DNA of 64,000 bases from Abelmoschus esculentus (taxonomy: Eukaryota > Streptophyta > Magnoliopsida > Malvales > Malvaceae). The stretch is taken from NCBI GenBank assembly GCA_035048815.1, contig JAUCBN010000020.1, positions 6,331,501 through 6,395,500 of the forward strand. Direction: 5' to 3'. The position numbers and the translations under genes were made by a program. Below are positions 14,041 through 24,196 of the stretch, in pieces (positions within the stretch are counted from its first letter, which is position 1; each line of letters starts with the position of its first letter). The notes below the pieces were generated by a model. That model made no database searches, was not told the DNA's origin, and worked only from the letters and a program-made list of their open reading frames with translations.

Positions 14041-14998
14041 TGGTTAAGAACGTGCATGTCCAAATTGGCTATCTAGTGAACCCGTTCAAATTTTAACCGA
14101 CTAAAAAACTCAAAATTTTAGTTTAAGCTGTATAATTAAGTTCACAAGCCCATAATTAACTTTCTTTACCCAAAAATTTTAATTTAATATCATTTTCGAT
14201 CATTTTTTAGGGTTCAGAGCGTGCATGTCCAAATGCGCTATCTAGTGAACCCGTTCAAATTTTAAGCAAGTAAAAAGCTCAAAATTTGAGTTTAAGATAT
14301 ATATTTTGGTTCAAAAGTGTCACACCCTAAACTTTACCTAATTTAAAAGTCTAAATCCCTAATCTTAAACCCTAGAAATTGAGGATTTCTGATTCCAATT
14401 TCTTTGACTCAATTGAAAATTTCTGTAAGCTTGAGGGTTCAAGTGTTATCTTCCAAAAATCTAAGGGACCTTTTGAGTAATTTTACCCTTGTTAAAAATT
14501 CTAGATTTCAGTTTCCTTCCTTATGATTCGGCCTTTATGGGAGATTAATTTTCTCATTTTCTTTCTAATTAAGTTGTTGTATCATTCCTTTGATATTTTT
14601 GATTTAAACCAAAAATAACCGAGCCTTCCTCTCTTGGTCTCTCCATCAACCGAGTTTCTTTTATGTGTAGTTTGAAAATCAGACTCTTTTGTGACTCCCG
14701 AATTGTTTGGTAAGCTTTCTAGCAAGCTTTCGATCGCTTTTCTTACCTATTTCAATTTCAGCTTGGTTCTTTTTGTTCTGTTTCGTGTTTATATGAGTTT
14801 TTGGGTGTTTAAGTTTGGTTAGCTTTGGTCGGTTTAGGAGGGAGAGATTTAAATCTGAGTTTGAGGTTGTTTGAATTGTTTTGTTGTTAGAAGATTGTTT
14901 AAATCTCGTTTAGAATCGAATCGGATCAAAAGGGGGAGTAAATCGAATTAAAATGGTGTTTGGATCGGAAAAATGTTATGTTTGGAACCTAGGAAAAT

Positions 14999-15071
14999 TC
15001 TGGAATTTTCCAGATTTTCCCAGAAAATATGGAAAACCCATATTTTCTTGGGAAAATCTGGAAATTCCAGA
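14999..15071. repeat. Long imperfect inverted repeat in the 5' LTR
   Basis: Two arms of about 33 nt flank a ~4-nt loop; the inner arms read CCAGATTTTCCCAG and CTTGGGAAAATCTGG. The corresponding site in the 3' LTR (about 22700) lacks the structure. There the sequence passes directly from one GAAAATTCTGGAA-like word to ATTCCAGATTTTC, as expected for loss between short direct repeats. Confidence 0.85.
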
Positions 15072-15205
15072 TTTTCTCGGGAGATTTCTTGGTAGACCGA
15101 ACCGCCCGATCGGTCTGAACCGCCCGAGTCACCCGAACCGACCGGCCCAGCCCGAACAACCCAAGACCGAACTGGCCTAACCCATGACCCGTGACCCGAC
15201 CCGAC

Positions 15206-15295
15206 TGACATCACTACTGACGTCATCTGCTGACGTCACTGCTAACGTCATCTGCTGACGTCAGCTTTGGCCTGGTGACGTCATTGCTGACGTCA
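15206..15295. promoter_or_regulatory. Cluster of TGACGTCA (bZIP/TGA-type) palindromes in the LTR
   Basis: Five perfect TGACGTCA palindromes lie at 15218, 15231, 15256, 15276 and 15288, with two variants, TGACATCA at 15206 and TAACGTCA at 15243. This is the core bound by plant bZIP factors of the TGA/as-1 type (established knowledge). The cluster is just upstream of the weak TATA-like sequence, so it is a plausible LTR enhancer. The 3' LTR keeps a reduced version between 22864 and 22950. Confidence 0.7.
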
Positions 15296-15913
15296 GCAGT
15301 TGACTTTTTCTGACCCGATCCCACTTTATATTTTTCGACGTCCTGAGTACGATGACGCTGTCCATTTTTTTGAAATTTGAACCCGAAGTGTTGTTTTTAG
15401 GGCTTTTAAGTTCGAATGTCTTATCTAGAAGTTGTCTTTATCGGATTCTGAAATCGTTTCTGTTTCCTTCAGATGACGTGGATTCCGACCCCGAGCACCT
15501 ACCTCCTTCTGGACGACCTCCTGTTCATCAGTCCTCGGGACCCACACGTGAGTTTCGTTTTATTTCTGTTACGTGTACTTATCTGATAGTGGCATAATAG
15601 TGTGTCTAACGTTCTGTTATTCGTAAGTTCTACTCATGCTCATTCTAGTGGTAGAGCCGAGTCCAGTAGACATCGTTCTAGGCGTTGACCTTCTGCTTCA
15701 GGTGTGTTCTCTTTCGTTAATTTTGTTACTCAGTATGTTCAGTTTCCGTTAAACCCGTATGATCATGCATCATTTTGTCATTATATTTCTGATTTTGAGA
15801 TTTGTTATGCTTGCCTCCTGTTAGACTTTAAGGCATGCATTCTGATTCTGTATTTGCATATAACATTACATCTGGTTAGAATATATATGCGTACGGGGAA
15901 GTTAGTGATTTAT

Positions 15914-16026
15914 CACTTCTGTTCAGTGGCTCCACCTACGGGTTGAGATACCACTTCTGTTCAATGGCTCCACCTACGGGTTGAGATACCACTTCTGTTC
16001 AGTGGCTCCACCTACGGGTCGAGTTC
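15914..16026 (+). repeat. 38-bp tandem repeat, three copies
   Basis: Units begin CACTTCTGTTCAGTGGCTCC and lie at 15914, 15952 and 15990. The 3' LTR has only two units (from about 23582), so copy number changed after or during insertion. Confidence 0.9.
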
Positions 16027-16046
16027 CACTTCTGTTGGTGTGATGG

Positions 16047-17106
16047 AGTTAGAGTGGTTCAGGGGGGGACATACTCTTCTGATGGTGTTCGGAGTTGGGG
16101 TGCATATCATGCATACTTCATAACATCTACATTTCACTATTCTGTAATCCTGTATATCTGCACACTAGAGACACACTAGGCTCCCTAGCTTACACCCTTT
16201 CAGTTTCCTATTTCAAATCTTGGACCTAGTCTATGTACGGTACTTGGAGGATCTTGATTCAGTTTAATAATATCGTATGTTTTACAGATTTATTTTCCGA
16301 ATTATAAACTTTTTTTGATATTATTTTTTTGTAATAAGGACTTGGGACTTTTACTCGGATTTTTCTAAATTATTAATATTTATTATTTATGGGTTGAACT
16401 TTATATTTTTAAACGTTTAATTTTTCAATATTTAAAATTATTAAATAATTAATAATTTTTCTGAATACTAATTTAAATTTTATAAAAACCTTAACTTGCA
16501 AATCAAGTTATAGTAAAGTAAACCCTAACTTTTAATCTAGGGAATTAGGTAAATTTTAGGGGTTACATTTAATGGAGTTAGAGTGGTTCAGGGGGGGACC
16601 TACTCTTCTGATGGTGTTCGGAGTTGGGGTGCATATCATGCATACTTCATAACATCTACATTTCACTGTTCTGTAATCCTGTATATCTACACACTAGAGA
16701 CACACTAGGCTCCCTAGCTTACACCCTTTCAGTTTCCTATTTCAGATCTCGGACCTAGTCTACGTACGGTACTTAGAGGATCCTGATTCAGTTTAATAAT
16801 ATCGTATGTTTTACAGATTTAATTTCCGAATTATAAACTTTTTTGGATATTATTTTTTTTTGTAATAAGGACTTGGGACTTTTACTCGGATTTTTCTAAA
16901 TTATTAATGTTTATTATTTATGGGTTGAACTTTTTATTTTTAAACGTTTAATTTTTCAGTATTTAAAATTATTAAATAATTAATAATTTTTCTGAATACT
17001 AATTTAAATTTTATAAAAACCCTAACTTGCAAATCAAGTTACAATAAAGTAAACCCTAACTTTTAATCTAAGGAATTAGGTAAATTTTAGGGGTTACATT
17101 TAATGG
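16047..17106 (+). repeat. Direct tandem duplication of the LTR 3' end and PBS edge
   Basis: The segment 16047-16575 is repeated at 16576-17106. It contains the last ~520 bp of the LTR plus the first bases of the PBS leader. The junction falls at a shared ATGG: ATGGAGTTAG in the LTR against ATGGTATCAG in the PBS. The upstream region therefore has two LTR 3' ends (16567 and 17098), and only the second adjoins a complete PBS. The 3' LTR has no such duplication. Confidence 0.93.
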
Positions 17107-17115
17107 TATCAGAGC
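17104..17115 (+). other. Primer-binding site (initiator Met tRNA)
   Basis: TGGTATCAGAGC is the classic plant PBS complementary to the 3' end of initiator Met tRNA. It follows the LTR end at 17098 after five bases, and gag follows about 190 bp later. Confidence 0.93.
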
Positions 17116-17302
17116 CCGGTTCAACCCTCGGACTGTGAGGTCCAAAATGTTTTTTTTATTTGAAAATAATTTTGATGATTTTATCTGTAAATCCAGAATT
17201 TTCTTTTGACTCGTATTTTGAATTATCTGAAATATTTTAAATAATTCTCCAAGTACCGTTTCTAATTTAGGATTATGTCTGCTCTTCTGTAGATACTCTA
17301 CT

Positions 17303-18450
17303 ATGCCACCGCGTCGAAGTTCACGTTTAGCGACCGGTAGAGGCTGTGGCCGAGGTCGTTCTTCCGTTTCTGCTAGTGATGTTCCACCCCCTGTGCACCC
17401 TCCACAGGATCAGAGTCTGGCTCATGACATAGGAGGAGAGGATTTACCTGAGTTTCAGGCCGAGGCTCAGCAAGCCGAGGTTGACCAGCCGGTTTAGAGT
17501 GAAGGACCGTATGCTTCTGGGGATAGTGAGACTGTCGGTTTGGATTCTGTAACTATGCAGAGGGAGTTGCTCAGATATTTGCGACAGAATGAGGGTTCTA
17601 GGAAACCTATATCTACAGAGTTTTTGGCTGCTGGGATGACCATGTTCGATGGTAAGACTGGGACAGAACCAGCTGAGGCAGAGTACTAGTTGAAGAAGCT
17701 TCAGCGTTTATTTCTGGAGATGGATTACCCCTCTGATAGGAAACTGAGGGCAGCTGTTTCTTTGCTTCAGGGAGAGGCCCTGAACTGGTGGAAGGCAGAG
17801 GAGAGAGTTACTGCTTCGGAGAAGATCAACTGGGAGTTTTTAAGATAGGCCTTTGAGGATAGATATGTTGGACCTGAGTATTTGGCTAAGTGCCGTGAGG
17901 ATTTTATGAACCTGCAGCAGAATGACCTGTCAATGAATGATTATGAGATTGAGTTCCTCTGTCTGTTGCAGTATACCCCTAGTATTGTGACTACTGAGAA
18001 ACAGAAGTGTGATCACTTTCTGAAGGGACTTCGGGTACCATTGAAGATTGTAGTTGCTACGCACCACGACACGGAATATAAGATGATTACTCGGCGTGCC
18101 AGGACAACCGAGCGTAACGAGAGCTTGAGGGTTTAGTTGGAGTCTCAAGTTCCAGATAGAGGTAGACGATAGCCTGCGGCACCTGCTCAGCACAGTCAGG
18201 GTTTTCAGTCCCGGAAGAGGGGCCATGATGAGTTTGAGCAACAAAGTTCTGCACGATCCAGACCAGTTGCTTCTGTTGTTCCTGCAACTAGTGGAGCTGG
18301 ATCCACTAGTACTCGAGCCTTGCCTAAGTGTTCCTTTTGTAAGAAATGGCATTCTAGAGAGTGTCGAATGAGGAGCGGGGCTTGCTTTCGATGTGGTTAT
18401 TTTGATCATCGTCTCAGGGACTGTCCAGTGTCTCCGTAGTTTGGTTATGC
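17303..18450 (+). pseudogene. gag of the chromovirus (stop-riddled)
   Basis: One frame from ATG 17303 encodes a Ty3/gypsy Gag: a basic N-terminus (MPPRRSSRLATG), a retrotransposon-gag core around 17640-18135 (EALNWWKAEERV, DRYVGPEYLAKC), and a CCHC zinc knuckle at 18383-18424 (C-x2-C-x4-H-x4-C) preceded by a second Cys/His cluster (CSFCKKWHSREC) as in Tekay-type Gags. Gag forms the virus-like particle and binds the element RNA. Six in-frame TAG stops (17495, 17687, 17846, 18134, 18170, 18437) break it. Each is explained by CAG to TAG or CTGG to CTAG, that is, transition at a CAG/CTG site. Confidence 0.92.
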
Positions 18451-18451
18451 T

Positions 18452-19140
18452 ATGGGACAATCTCAGGCATCAGTTCAGGCCCCAGCTGGGGGAAGAGGTC
18501 AGGGTAGACCTGCTGCATCTGGTACTGGTAGTAGAGGTAGACCTAGTCAGTTCAGAGGAGCTGCCAGATCAGGGGGATCTCAACCCGGCTTGGTTTATGC
18601 TACGAGGAGGCATGAGGACCGAGATGAGCCAGATGCCATTGCTGGTACTTTTTCTGTTCATGCTATCTCTTTATTTGCACTACTTGATAATGGGTCTACA
18701 CATTCCTATGTCTCTAGTTCTGTATCAGGTTATTTGGAAATTCCTGTTGAGGATGTGGGTAGCTTTGTTTTTGTTTATACTCTTGTAAGTAACCCTGTGG
18801 AGGTTACCAAGGTTTATAAGAATTGTCCTCTTGAGGTTAATGGGGAAATCTTTTCGGCTAATTTGATGGAGCTACCATTCGGGGAGTTTGATCTGATTCT
18901 GGGGATGGATTGGTTGTCTGCTCACCGAGTCACTCTAGACTGTGAGCGTAAGAGGGCAACTCTGAGGACTTCTAATGAACGTGAGGTAACCCTTATCGGT
19001 GAGCGTAGAGGGTTTTTGTCCAATCTTGTCTCTGCTCTGAAAGCCGAGAAGTTGATCAGGAAAGGATCTGTGGCCTATCTTGCCTACATTCTTGATCCAA
19101 GGCAATCTGATTTTGGAATGGATAAGATCCGAGTTGTATG
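18452..19140 (+). pseudogene. Retropepsin-like protease region of the chromovirus
   Basis: Continues in the gag frame without a stop until 19298. The aspartic-protease motif reads ALLDNGSTHSYVS at about 18677-18715. The catalytic Asp is present, but the usual D-S-G or D-T-G reads D-N-G. Downstream, FDLILGMDWLSAHRV is the conserved flap-to-C-terminal block of plant Ty3 proteases. It would process the Gag-Pol polyprotein. Apart from the Asn substitution the domain looks intact, but upstream stops prevent normal expression. Confidence 0.88.
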
Positions 19141-20480
19141 TGAGTTTTCGGATGTTTTTCCAGAAGAATTACCGTGTGTACCCTCTAAGAGGGAGGAGGT
19201 GGAGTTTGGTATTGAGTTACTTCCGGGGACTACTCCAGTGTCTGTGGCACCGTATCGGATGGCTCCAAAGGAGCTTAAGGAGCTCAAAGTTCAGCTATAG
19301 GAACTTCTGGATCGAGGTTTCATTCGACCGAGTGTTTCTCCGTGGGGAGCTCCGGTTCTGTTTGTTAAAAAGAAAGACGGGTCACTTCGTCTCTATATCG
19401 ACTACCTGAAATTGAACAAGTTAACGGTTAAGAACAAGTATCCTCTTCCCCGCATTGATGATTTGTTTGACCAATTCCGAGGAGCCTCTGTGTTTTCTAA
19501 GATAGGCCTGAGATCTGGTTACTACCAGCTCAAGGTTAAGGATTCTGATGTATTCAAAACAGCTTTCTGGACTCGTTATGGTCACTACGAGTTTCTAGTT
19601 ATGCCCTTCGATCTTACTAATGCCCCTGCTGCATTTATGGACATGATGAACAGGGTGTTTTGACCCTATCTGGATCAGTTTGTTGTGTTTTTTATTGACG
19701 ATATCCTGGTCTATTCTAAGTCTGAGGCTGAGCATGAGCGACATCTCCGTATAGTTTTACAGACTCTAAGAGAGAAACATCTTTATGCAAAGTTCAGCAA
19801 ATGTGAGTTCTGGTAATCCGAGGTTGTATTCCTGGGTCACGTTGTTTCAGCTAAGGGTATCCAGGTTGACCCGAAGAAAATTGAGGTTATTATTGAATGG
19901 AAACAGCCTAAGAATGTGGCGGAGATCCGAAGCTTTCTGAGTTTAGCTGGATATTATCGGAGATTTGTGGAGGTTTTTCTTCTATTGTTGCCCCGTTGAC
20001 CAAGCTTCTGAGGAAAGATATTCCGTTTATCTGGTCTGAGGCCCAACAGGAGAGTTTTGATAAACTCAAATTAGTTTTGACACAAGCGCCGGTTCTGATA
20101 CAACCCGAGTTAGGGAAACCCTATATAGTTTATAGTGATGCTTCGTATACCGGTTTGGGTTGTGTTCTGATGCAAGACGGGAAGGTAGTGGCTTATGCTT
20201 CTCGTCAGTTAAAACCACATGAGTGTAACTATCCGACCCACGACCTGGAGTTAGCAGCAGTGATCTTTGCTTTGAAAATCTAGAGACACTATCTCTATGG
20301 AGAGAAGTGTTACATCTTCACAGATAATAAGTGTCTGAAATACCTCCTCACTTAGAAGGAGCTCAACTTGAGACAACGGCGATGGTTGGAGCTTCTGAAG
20401 GATTATGACTGTGAGATCGATTACCACCCTGGTAAAGCTAATGTCATTGCGGATGATCTGAGTCGCAACGCCATTTCTGA
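19141..20480 (+). pseudogene. Reverse transcriptase and RNase H of the chromovirus
   Basis: The RT starts with a conserved linker (VAPYRMAPKELKELK at about 19238-19285) and runs through PRIDDLFDQ and SGYYQLKV to the catalytic FIDDILVYS (about 19695-19720), the FIDD form typical of plant Ty3. RNase H follows with YSDASYTGLGCVLMQ (about 20128), THDLELAAV and IADDLSR (about 20445). It makes cDNA from element RNA. Damage: TAG 19298, TGA 19661 (CGA to TGA), TAA 19814, a one-base loss near 19973 that changes frame, TAG 20281 and TAG 20353. Confidence 0.93.
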
Positions 20481-20499
20481 TTTGAGAGCTATGTTTGCT

Positions 20500-22010
20500 C
20501 GGTTGAGTTTATTTGAGAATGGTAGTTTGTTGGCTGAACTATGTGTTATTCCTACCTTAATATCTGATATTCGGGATGAGCAGCCCAATGACCCTTTCTT
20601 GGCCCATCGTATTGCAGAGGTCAATGAGGAAACTTCTCAGGACTTTTCCATCGATCAGGATGGAGTTTTATGTTTCCGGGGTCGATACTGTGTTCCAAGG
20701 AACTCTAATCTGAAACAAGTTATCCTTCGGGAAGCCCATGATAGTCCTTATTCTGTGCATCCTGGTGGTGATAAGATGTATAAGAATCTTCGGGAAAAAT
20801 ATTGGTGGAAGGGTCTCAAGCGAGATGTGGTCAGTTTTGTATCTAAGTGCTTGACTTGCTAAAAAGTCAAAGCAGAACATCAGCGTCCATCTGGACTCCT
20901 TCAGCATATCGAGATTCCTCAGTGGAAATGGGAGCGTGTGACCATGGTTTTTGTCAGTGGGTTACCTTTGACTCCATCAAAGAAGGATTCTGTTTGGGTC
21001 ATTGTTGATCGGTTGACCAAGTGTGCGCACTTCATTCCGGTTAAGACTACTTACCCTCTGAGTAAGTTGGCCCGGTTGTACATCTCTGAGATTGTTCGGT
21101 TACATGGGGTGCCTCTATCAATTATTTTTGACCGGGATCCGAGATTCACATCTAAGTTCTGGGGTTCTCTGCATAATGCTTTGGGTACTCGGTTAAACTT
21201 CAGCACTACCTATCACCCTCAGACCGATGGTCAGTCTGAACGTGTGATTCAGATCCTCGAGGATATGTTAAGAGGATGCATTCTGGATTTAAGAGGTAGT
21301 TGGGAGGATTTCTTACCACTTGCCGAGTTCACATATAATAACAGTTATTAGGCCAGTATTAAGATGACACCTTATGAGGCACTGTACGGGCGTAAGTGTC
21401 GCACACCTATTGGATGGACTGAGCTAAATGAACATCGTTTATTAGGTCCTGATCCTGTGCATGAGGCTAAGGAGACTGTCAGGTTGATTCGGGATAGGCT
21501 TAAGGCTGCTTTTGATAGAGAGAAATCTTACGCGGATTTGAGGCGTAAGGATCTCGAGTTTGAGGTTGGTGACGAGGTATTCTTAAAAGTATCTCCCTGG
21601 AGGAAGGTACTCCGTTTTGGCCGTAAGGGCAAACTCAGTCCCCGTTATATCGGACCTTATCGTATCATTAGACGAGTTGAGCCTGTAGCTTATCAGCTTG
21701 AGTTACCACCAGAGCTCAAGCGTATCCATGATGTCTTCCATGTTTCTGTACTGAGACGCTATCGAGCTGATCCGTCTCATGTCCTGCCTATTGAGGAGTT
21801 TGAGATCCGTCCAGATCTGTGTTATGAGGAGGAACCCGTTGAAATCAATGCTCAGGACCAGAAAGTCCTTCGGAAGAAAACCATTAAGTTGGTTAAGGTT
21901 CTCTGACGTAATCGAGGTTATGTTGAGGCTACATGGGAACCCAAGTCTGTTATCAAAGCCCAGTATCCGCATCTTTTTGATCCAGGTAAATTTCGAGGAC
22001 GAAATTTCTG
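20500..22010 (+). pseudogene. Integrase with C-terminal chromodomain
   Basis: An HHCC zinc-binding segment lies at about 20756-20862 (HPGGDKMYKN, KCLTC). The core has IFDRDPRFTS and HPQTDGQSERV, which supply the second Asp and the Glu of the D,D35E triad. The first catalytic Asp position reads Val (WERVTMVFVSGLP, about 20932-20967), so strand transfer should be lost. A GPY-like module (GKLSPRYIGPYRI) and a chromodomain (about 21820-21990, EEPVEI to VEATWEP) follow; chromodomains of this group are linked to heterochromatin targeting. Stops: TAA 20860, TAG 21349, TGA 21904. Confidence 0.92.
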
Positions 22011-22011
22011 T

Positions 22012-22024
22012 AAGGAGGGGAGAG
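22012..22024 (+). other. Polypurine tract
   Basis: AAGGAGGGGAGAG lies one base upstream of the 3' LTR start (TGTCACACCC at 22026) and would prime plus-strand DNA. Confidence 0.9.
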
Positions 22025-22025
22025 T

Positions 22026-24196
22026 TGTCACACCCTAAACTTTTCCCAATTTAAAAGTCTAAATCCCTAATCTTAAACCCTAGAAATTGGGAATTTCTGA
22101 TTCCAATTTCTGTGACTCAATTGAAAATTTCTGTAAGCTTGAGGGTTCAAGTGTTATCTTCCAAAAATCTAAGGGACCTTTTGAGTAGTTTTACCCTTGT
22201 TAAAAATTCCAGATTTCAGTTTCCTTCCTTATGATTCGGCCTTTATGGGAGATTAATTTTCTCCTTTTCTTTCTAATTAAGTTGTTCTATCATTCCTTTG
22301 ATATTTCTGATTTAAACCAAAAATAACTGAGCCTTCGTCTCTTGGTCTCTCCATCAACCGAGTTTCTTTTATGTGTAGTTTGAAAATCAGTCTCTTTTGT
22401 GACTCCCGAATTGTTTGGTAAGATTTCTGGTAAGCTTTCGATCGCTTTTCTTACCTATTTCAATTTCGGCTTGGTTCTTTTCGTTCTGTTTCGTGTTTAT
22501 ATGAGTTTTTGGGTGTTTAAGTTTGGTTAGCTTCGGTCGGTTTAGGAGGGAGAAATTTAAATCTGAGTTTGAGGTTGTTTGGATTGTTTTGTTGTTATAA
22601 GATTGTTTAAATCTCGTTTAGAATCGAATCGGATCAAAAGGGGGAGTAAATCGAATTAAAATTGTGTTTGGATCGAAAAAATGTTATGTTTGGAACCTGG
22701 GAAAATTCTGGAAATTCCAGATTTTCTCGGGAGATTTCTTGGAAGACCGAACCGCCCGAGTCACCCGAACCGATCGGCCCAGCCCGAACCACCCAAGACC
22801 AAACCGGCCTGGCCCATGACCCATGACCTGACCCGAACCGAATCTGACCCGACCCGACCCGGCTGACGTCACTGCTGACGTCACTACTGATGTCAGCTTT
22901 GACCTGGTGACGTCACTGCTGACATTAGCGTTGACCAGTGTTGACGTCAGCAGTTGACTTTTTCTGACCCGGTCCCACTTTATGTTTTTCAACGTCCTGA
23001 GTCCGATGGCGCTGCTCGTTTTTCGAAATTCGAACCCGAAGTGTCGTTTTTAGGGCTTTTAAGTTCGAATGTCTTATCTAGAAGTTGTCTTTATCGGATT
23101 CTAAAATCGTTTCTGTTTGCTTCAGGTGACGTGGATTCCGACCCCAAGCACCTACCTCCTCCTCCTCCTGTCCGACCTCCTGTTCATCAGTCCTCGGGAC
23201 TCGCACGTGAGTTTCGTTTTATTTCGGTTACGTGTACGTATTTGATAATGGCATAGTAGTGTGTCTAACGTTCTGTTATTCGTAGGTTCTACTCCTGCTC
23301 ATTCTAGTGGTAGAGCCGAGTCCCGTAGACATCGTTCTAGGCATTGAACTTCTGCTTCAGGTGTGTTCTCTTCCGTTAATTTTGTTAATTCTGTTACTCA
23401 GTATGTTCAGTTTCCGTTAAACCCGTATGATCATGCAGCATTCTGTCATTATATTTCTGATTTCGAGATTTGTTATGCTTGCCTCCTGTTAGAAATTAAG
23501 GCATGCATTCTGATTCTGTATTTGCATATAACATTACATCTGGTTAGAATATATATGTGTACGGGGAAGTTAGTAATTTATCAATTCTGTTCAGTGGCTC
23601 CACCTACGGGTCGAGATACCACTTCTGTTCAGTGGCTCCACCTACGGGTCGAGTTTCACTTCTGTTGGTGTGATGGAGTTAGAGTGGTTCAGGGGGGACC
23701 TACTCTTCTGATGGTGTTCGGAGTTGGGGTGCATATCATGCATACTTCATAACATCTGCATTTCACTGTTCTGTAATCCTGTATATATGCACACTAGAGA
23801 CACACTACGCTCCCTAGCTTACACCCTTTCAGTTTCCTATTTCAGATCTCGGACCTAGTCTACATACGGTACTTGGAGGATCCTGATTCAGTTTAATAAT
23901 ATCGTATGCTTTACAGATTTATTTTCCGAATTATAAACTTTTTTGGATATTATTTTTTTGTAATAAGGACTTGGGACTTTTACTCGGATTTTTCTGAATT
24001 GTTAATGTTTTCTATTTATGGGTTGAACATTATATTTTTAAACGTTTAATTTTTCAGTATTTAAAATTATTAAATAATTAATAACTTTTCTGAATACTAA
24101 TTTAAATTTTATAAAAACACTAACTTGCAAATCAAGTTACAGTAAAGTAAACCCTAACTTTTAATCTAAGGAATTAGGTAAATTTTAGGGGTTACA
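22026..24196 (+). repeat. 3' LTR of the chromovirus
   Basis: 2171 bp, TGTCACACCC to GGGGTTACA, followed by the target duplication AAAAG and then satellite. Compared with the 5' LTR it lacks the hairpin, has two instead of three 38-bp repeats, and has a reduced TGACGTCA cluster. Confidence 0.95.

Larger units (their letters stand above)
1..14317. repeat. ~168-bp tandem satellite array, left arm
   Basis: About 85 head-to-tail monomers of roughly 167-170 bp cover this stretch. Landmark words recur each period, for example TTTCTAGTGAACC (near 3, 172, 341 and 509), CTCAAAATTTGAG and GAGCGTGCATGTCC. The monomer is AT-rich and has no coding potential. The period is in the nucleosome-scale range typical of plant centromeric satellites, so a centromeric or pericentromeric role is inferred, not shown. 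The array starts before the window. It is interrupted exactly at 14317 by a retrotransposon and resumes in phase at 24197. Divergence between neighbouring monomers is moderate, and several multi-monomer repeat patterns are superimposed. Confidence 0.97.
14318..16567 (+). repeat. 5' LTR of the chromovirus
   Basis: Starts TGTCACACCC and ends GGGGTTACA, as does the 3' LTR. It carries a hairpin absent from the 3' LTR, a GC-rich CCGAACC/GACCC block (about 15095-15205), a TGACGTCA cluster, a weak TATA-like TTTATATTTTT (15325-15335), and three copies of a 38-bp repeat where the 3' LTR has two. The last ~530 bp are duplicated immediately downstream, before the PBS. Confidence 0.95.
14318..24196 (+). 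mobile_element. Ty3/gypsy chromovirus, Tekay/Del-like, complete but decayed
   Basis: A 9.9-kb LTR retrotransposon with all landmarks in order: 5' LTR beginning TGTCACACCC, PBS, gag, protease, reverse transcriptase, RNase H, integrase with a C-terminal chromodomain, polypurine tract, and 3' LTR ending GGGGTTACA. It is flanked by the 5-bp target duplication AAAAG (14313-14317 and 24197-24201), and the satellite resumes in phase, so the insertion is clean. Domain order and the chromodomain text (EEPVEI, LVKVL, VEATWEP) point to the Tekay/Del group. Fourteen in-frame stops and one frameshift make it non-autonomous now. In the first ~320 bp the two LTRs differ at about 12 sites by eye, so the insertion is fairly old (of the order of one million years at common plant rates; inference). 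Confidence 0.96.

Noticed and set aside
1..14317. True telomeric or subtelomeric (TTTAGGG)n tract
   Set aside because: Each monomer has only one complete heptamer plus a partial one, inside ~168 bp of other sequence. There is no run of heptamers.
14948..15597. Short frames in the chromovirus LTR
   Set aside because: They lie in the hairpin and GC-rich LTR promoter region, are not conserved between the two LTRs, and look like no known protein.
17104..17115. tRNA gene
   Set aside because: Only the 12-base complement of the initiator Met tRNA 3' end is present; this is a primer-binding site. The same holds at 30979.
17930..18788. Long frames on the minus strand and in other frames across gag (for example 17930-18460 and 18393-18788)
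   Set aside because: They overlap the recognisable Gag and protease frame and have no domain of their own.
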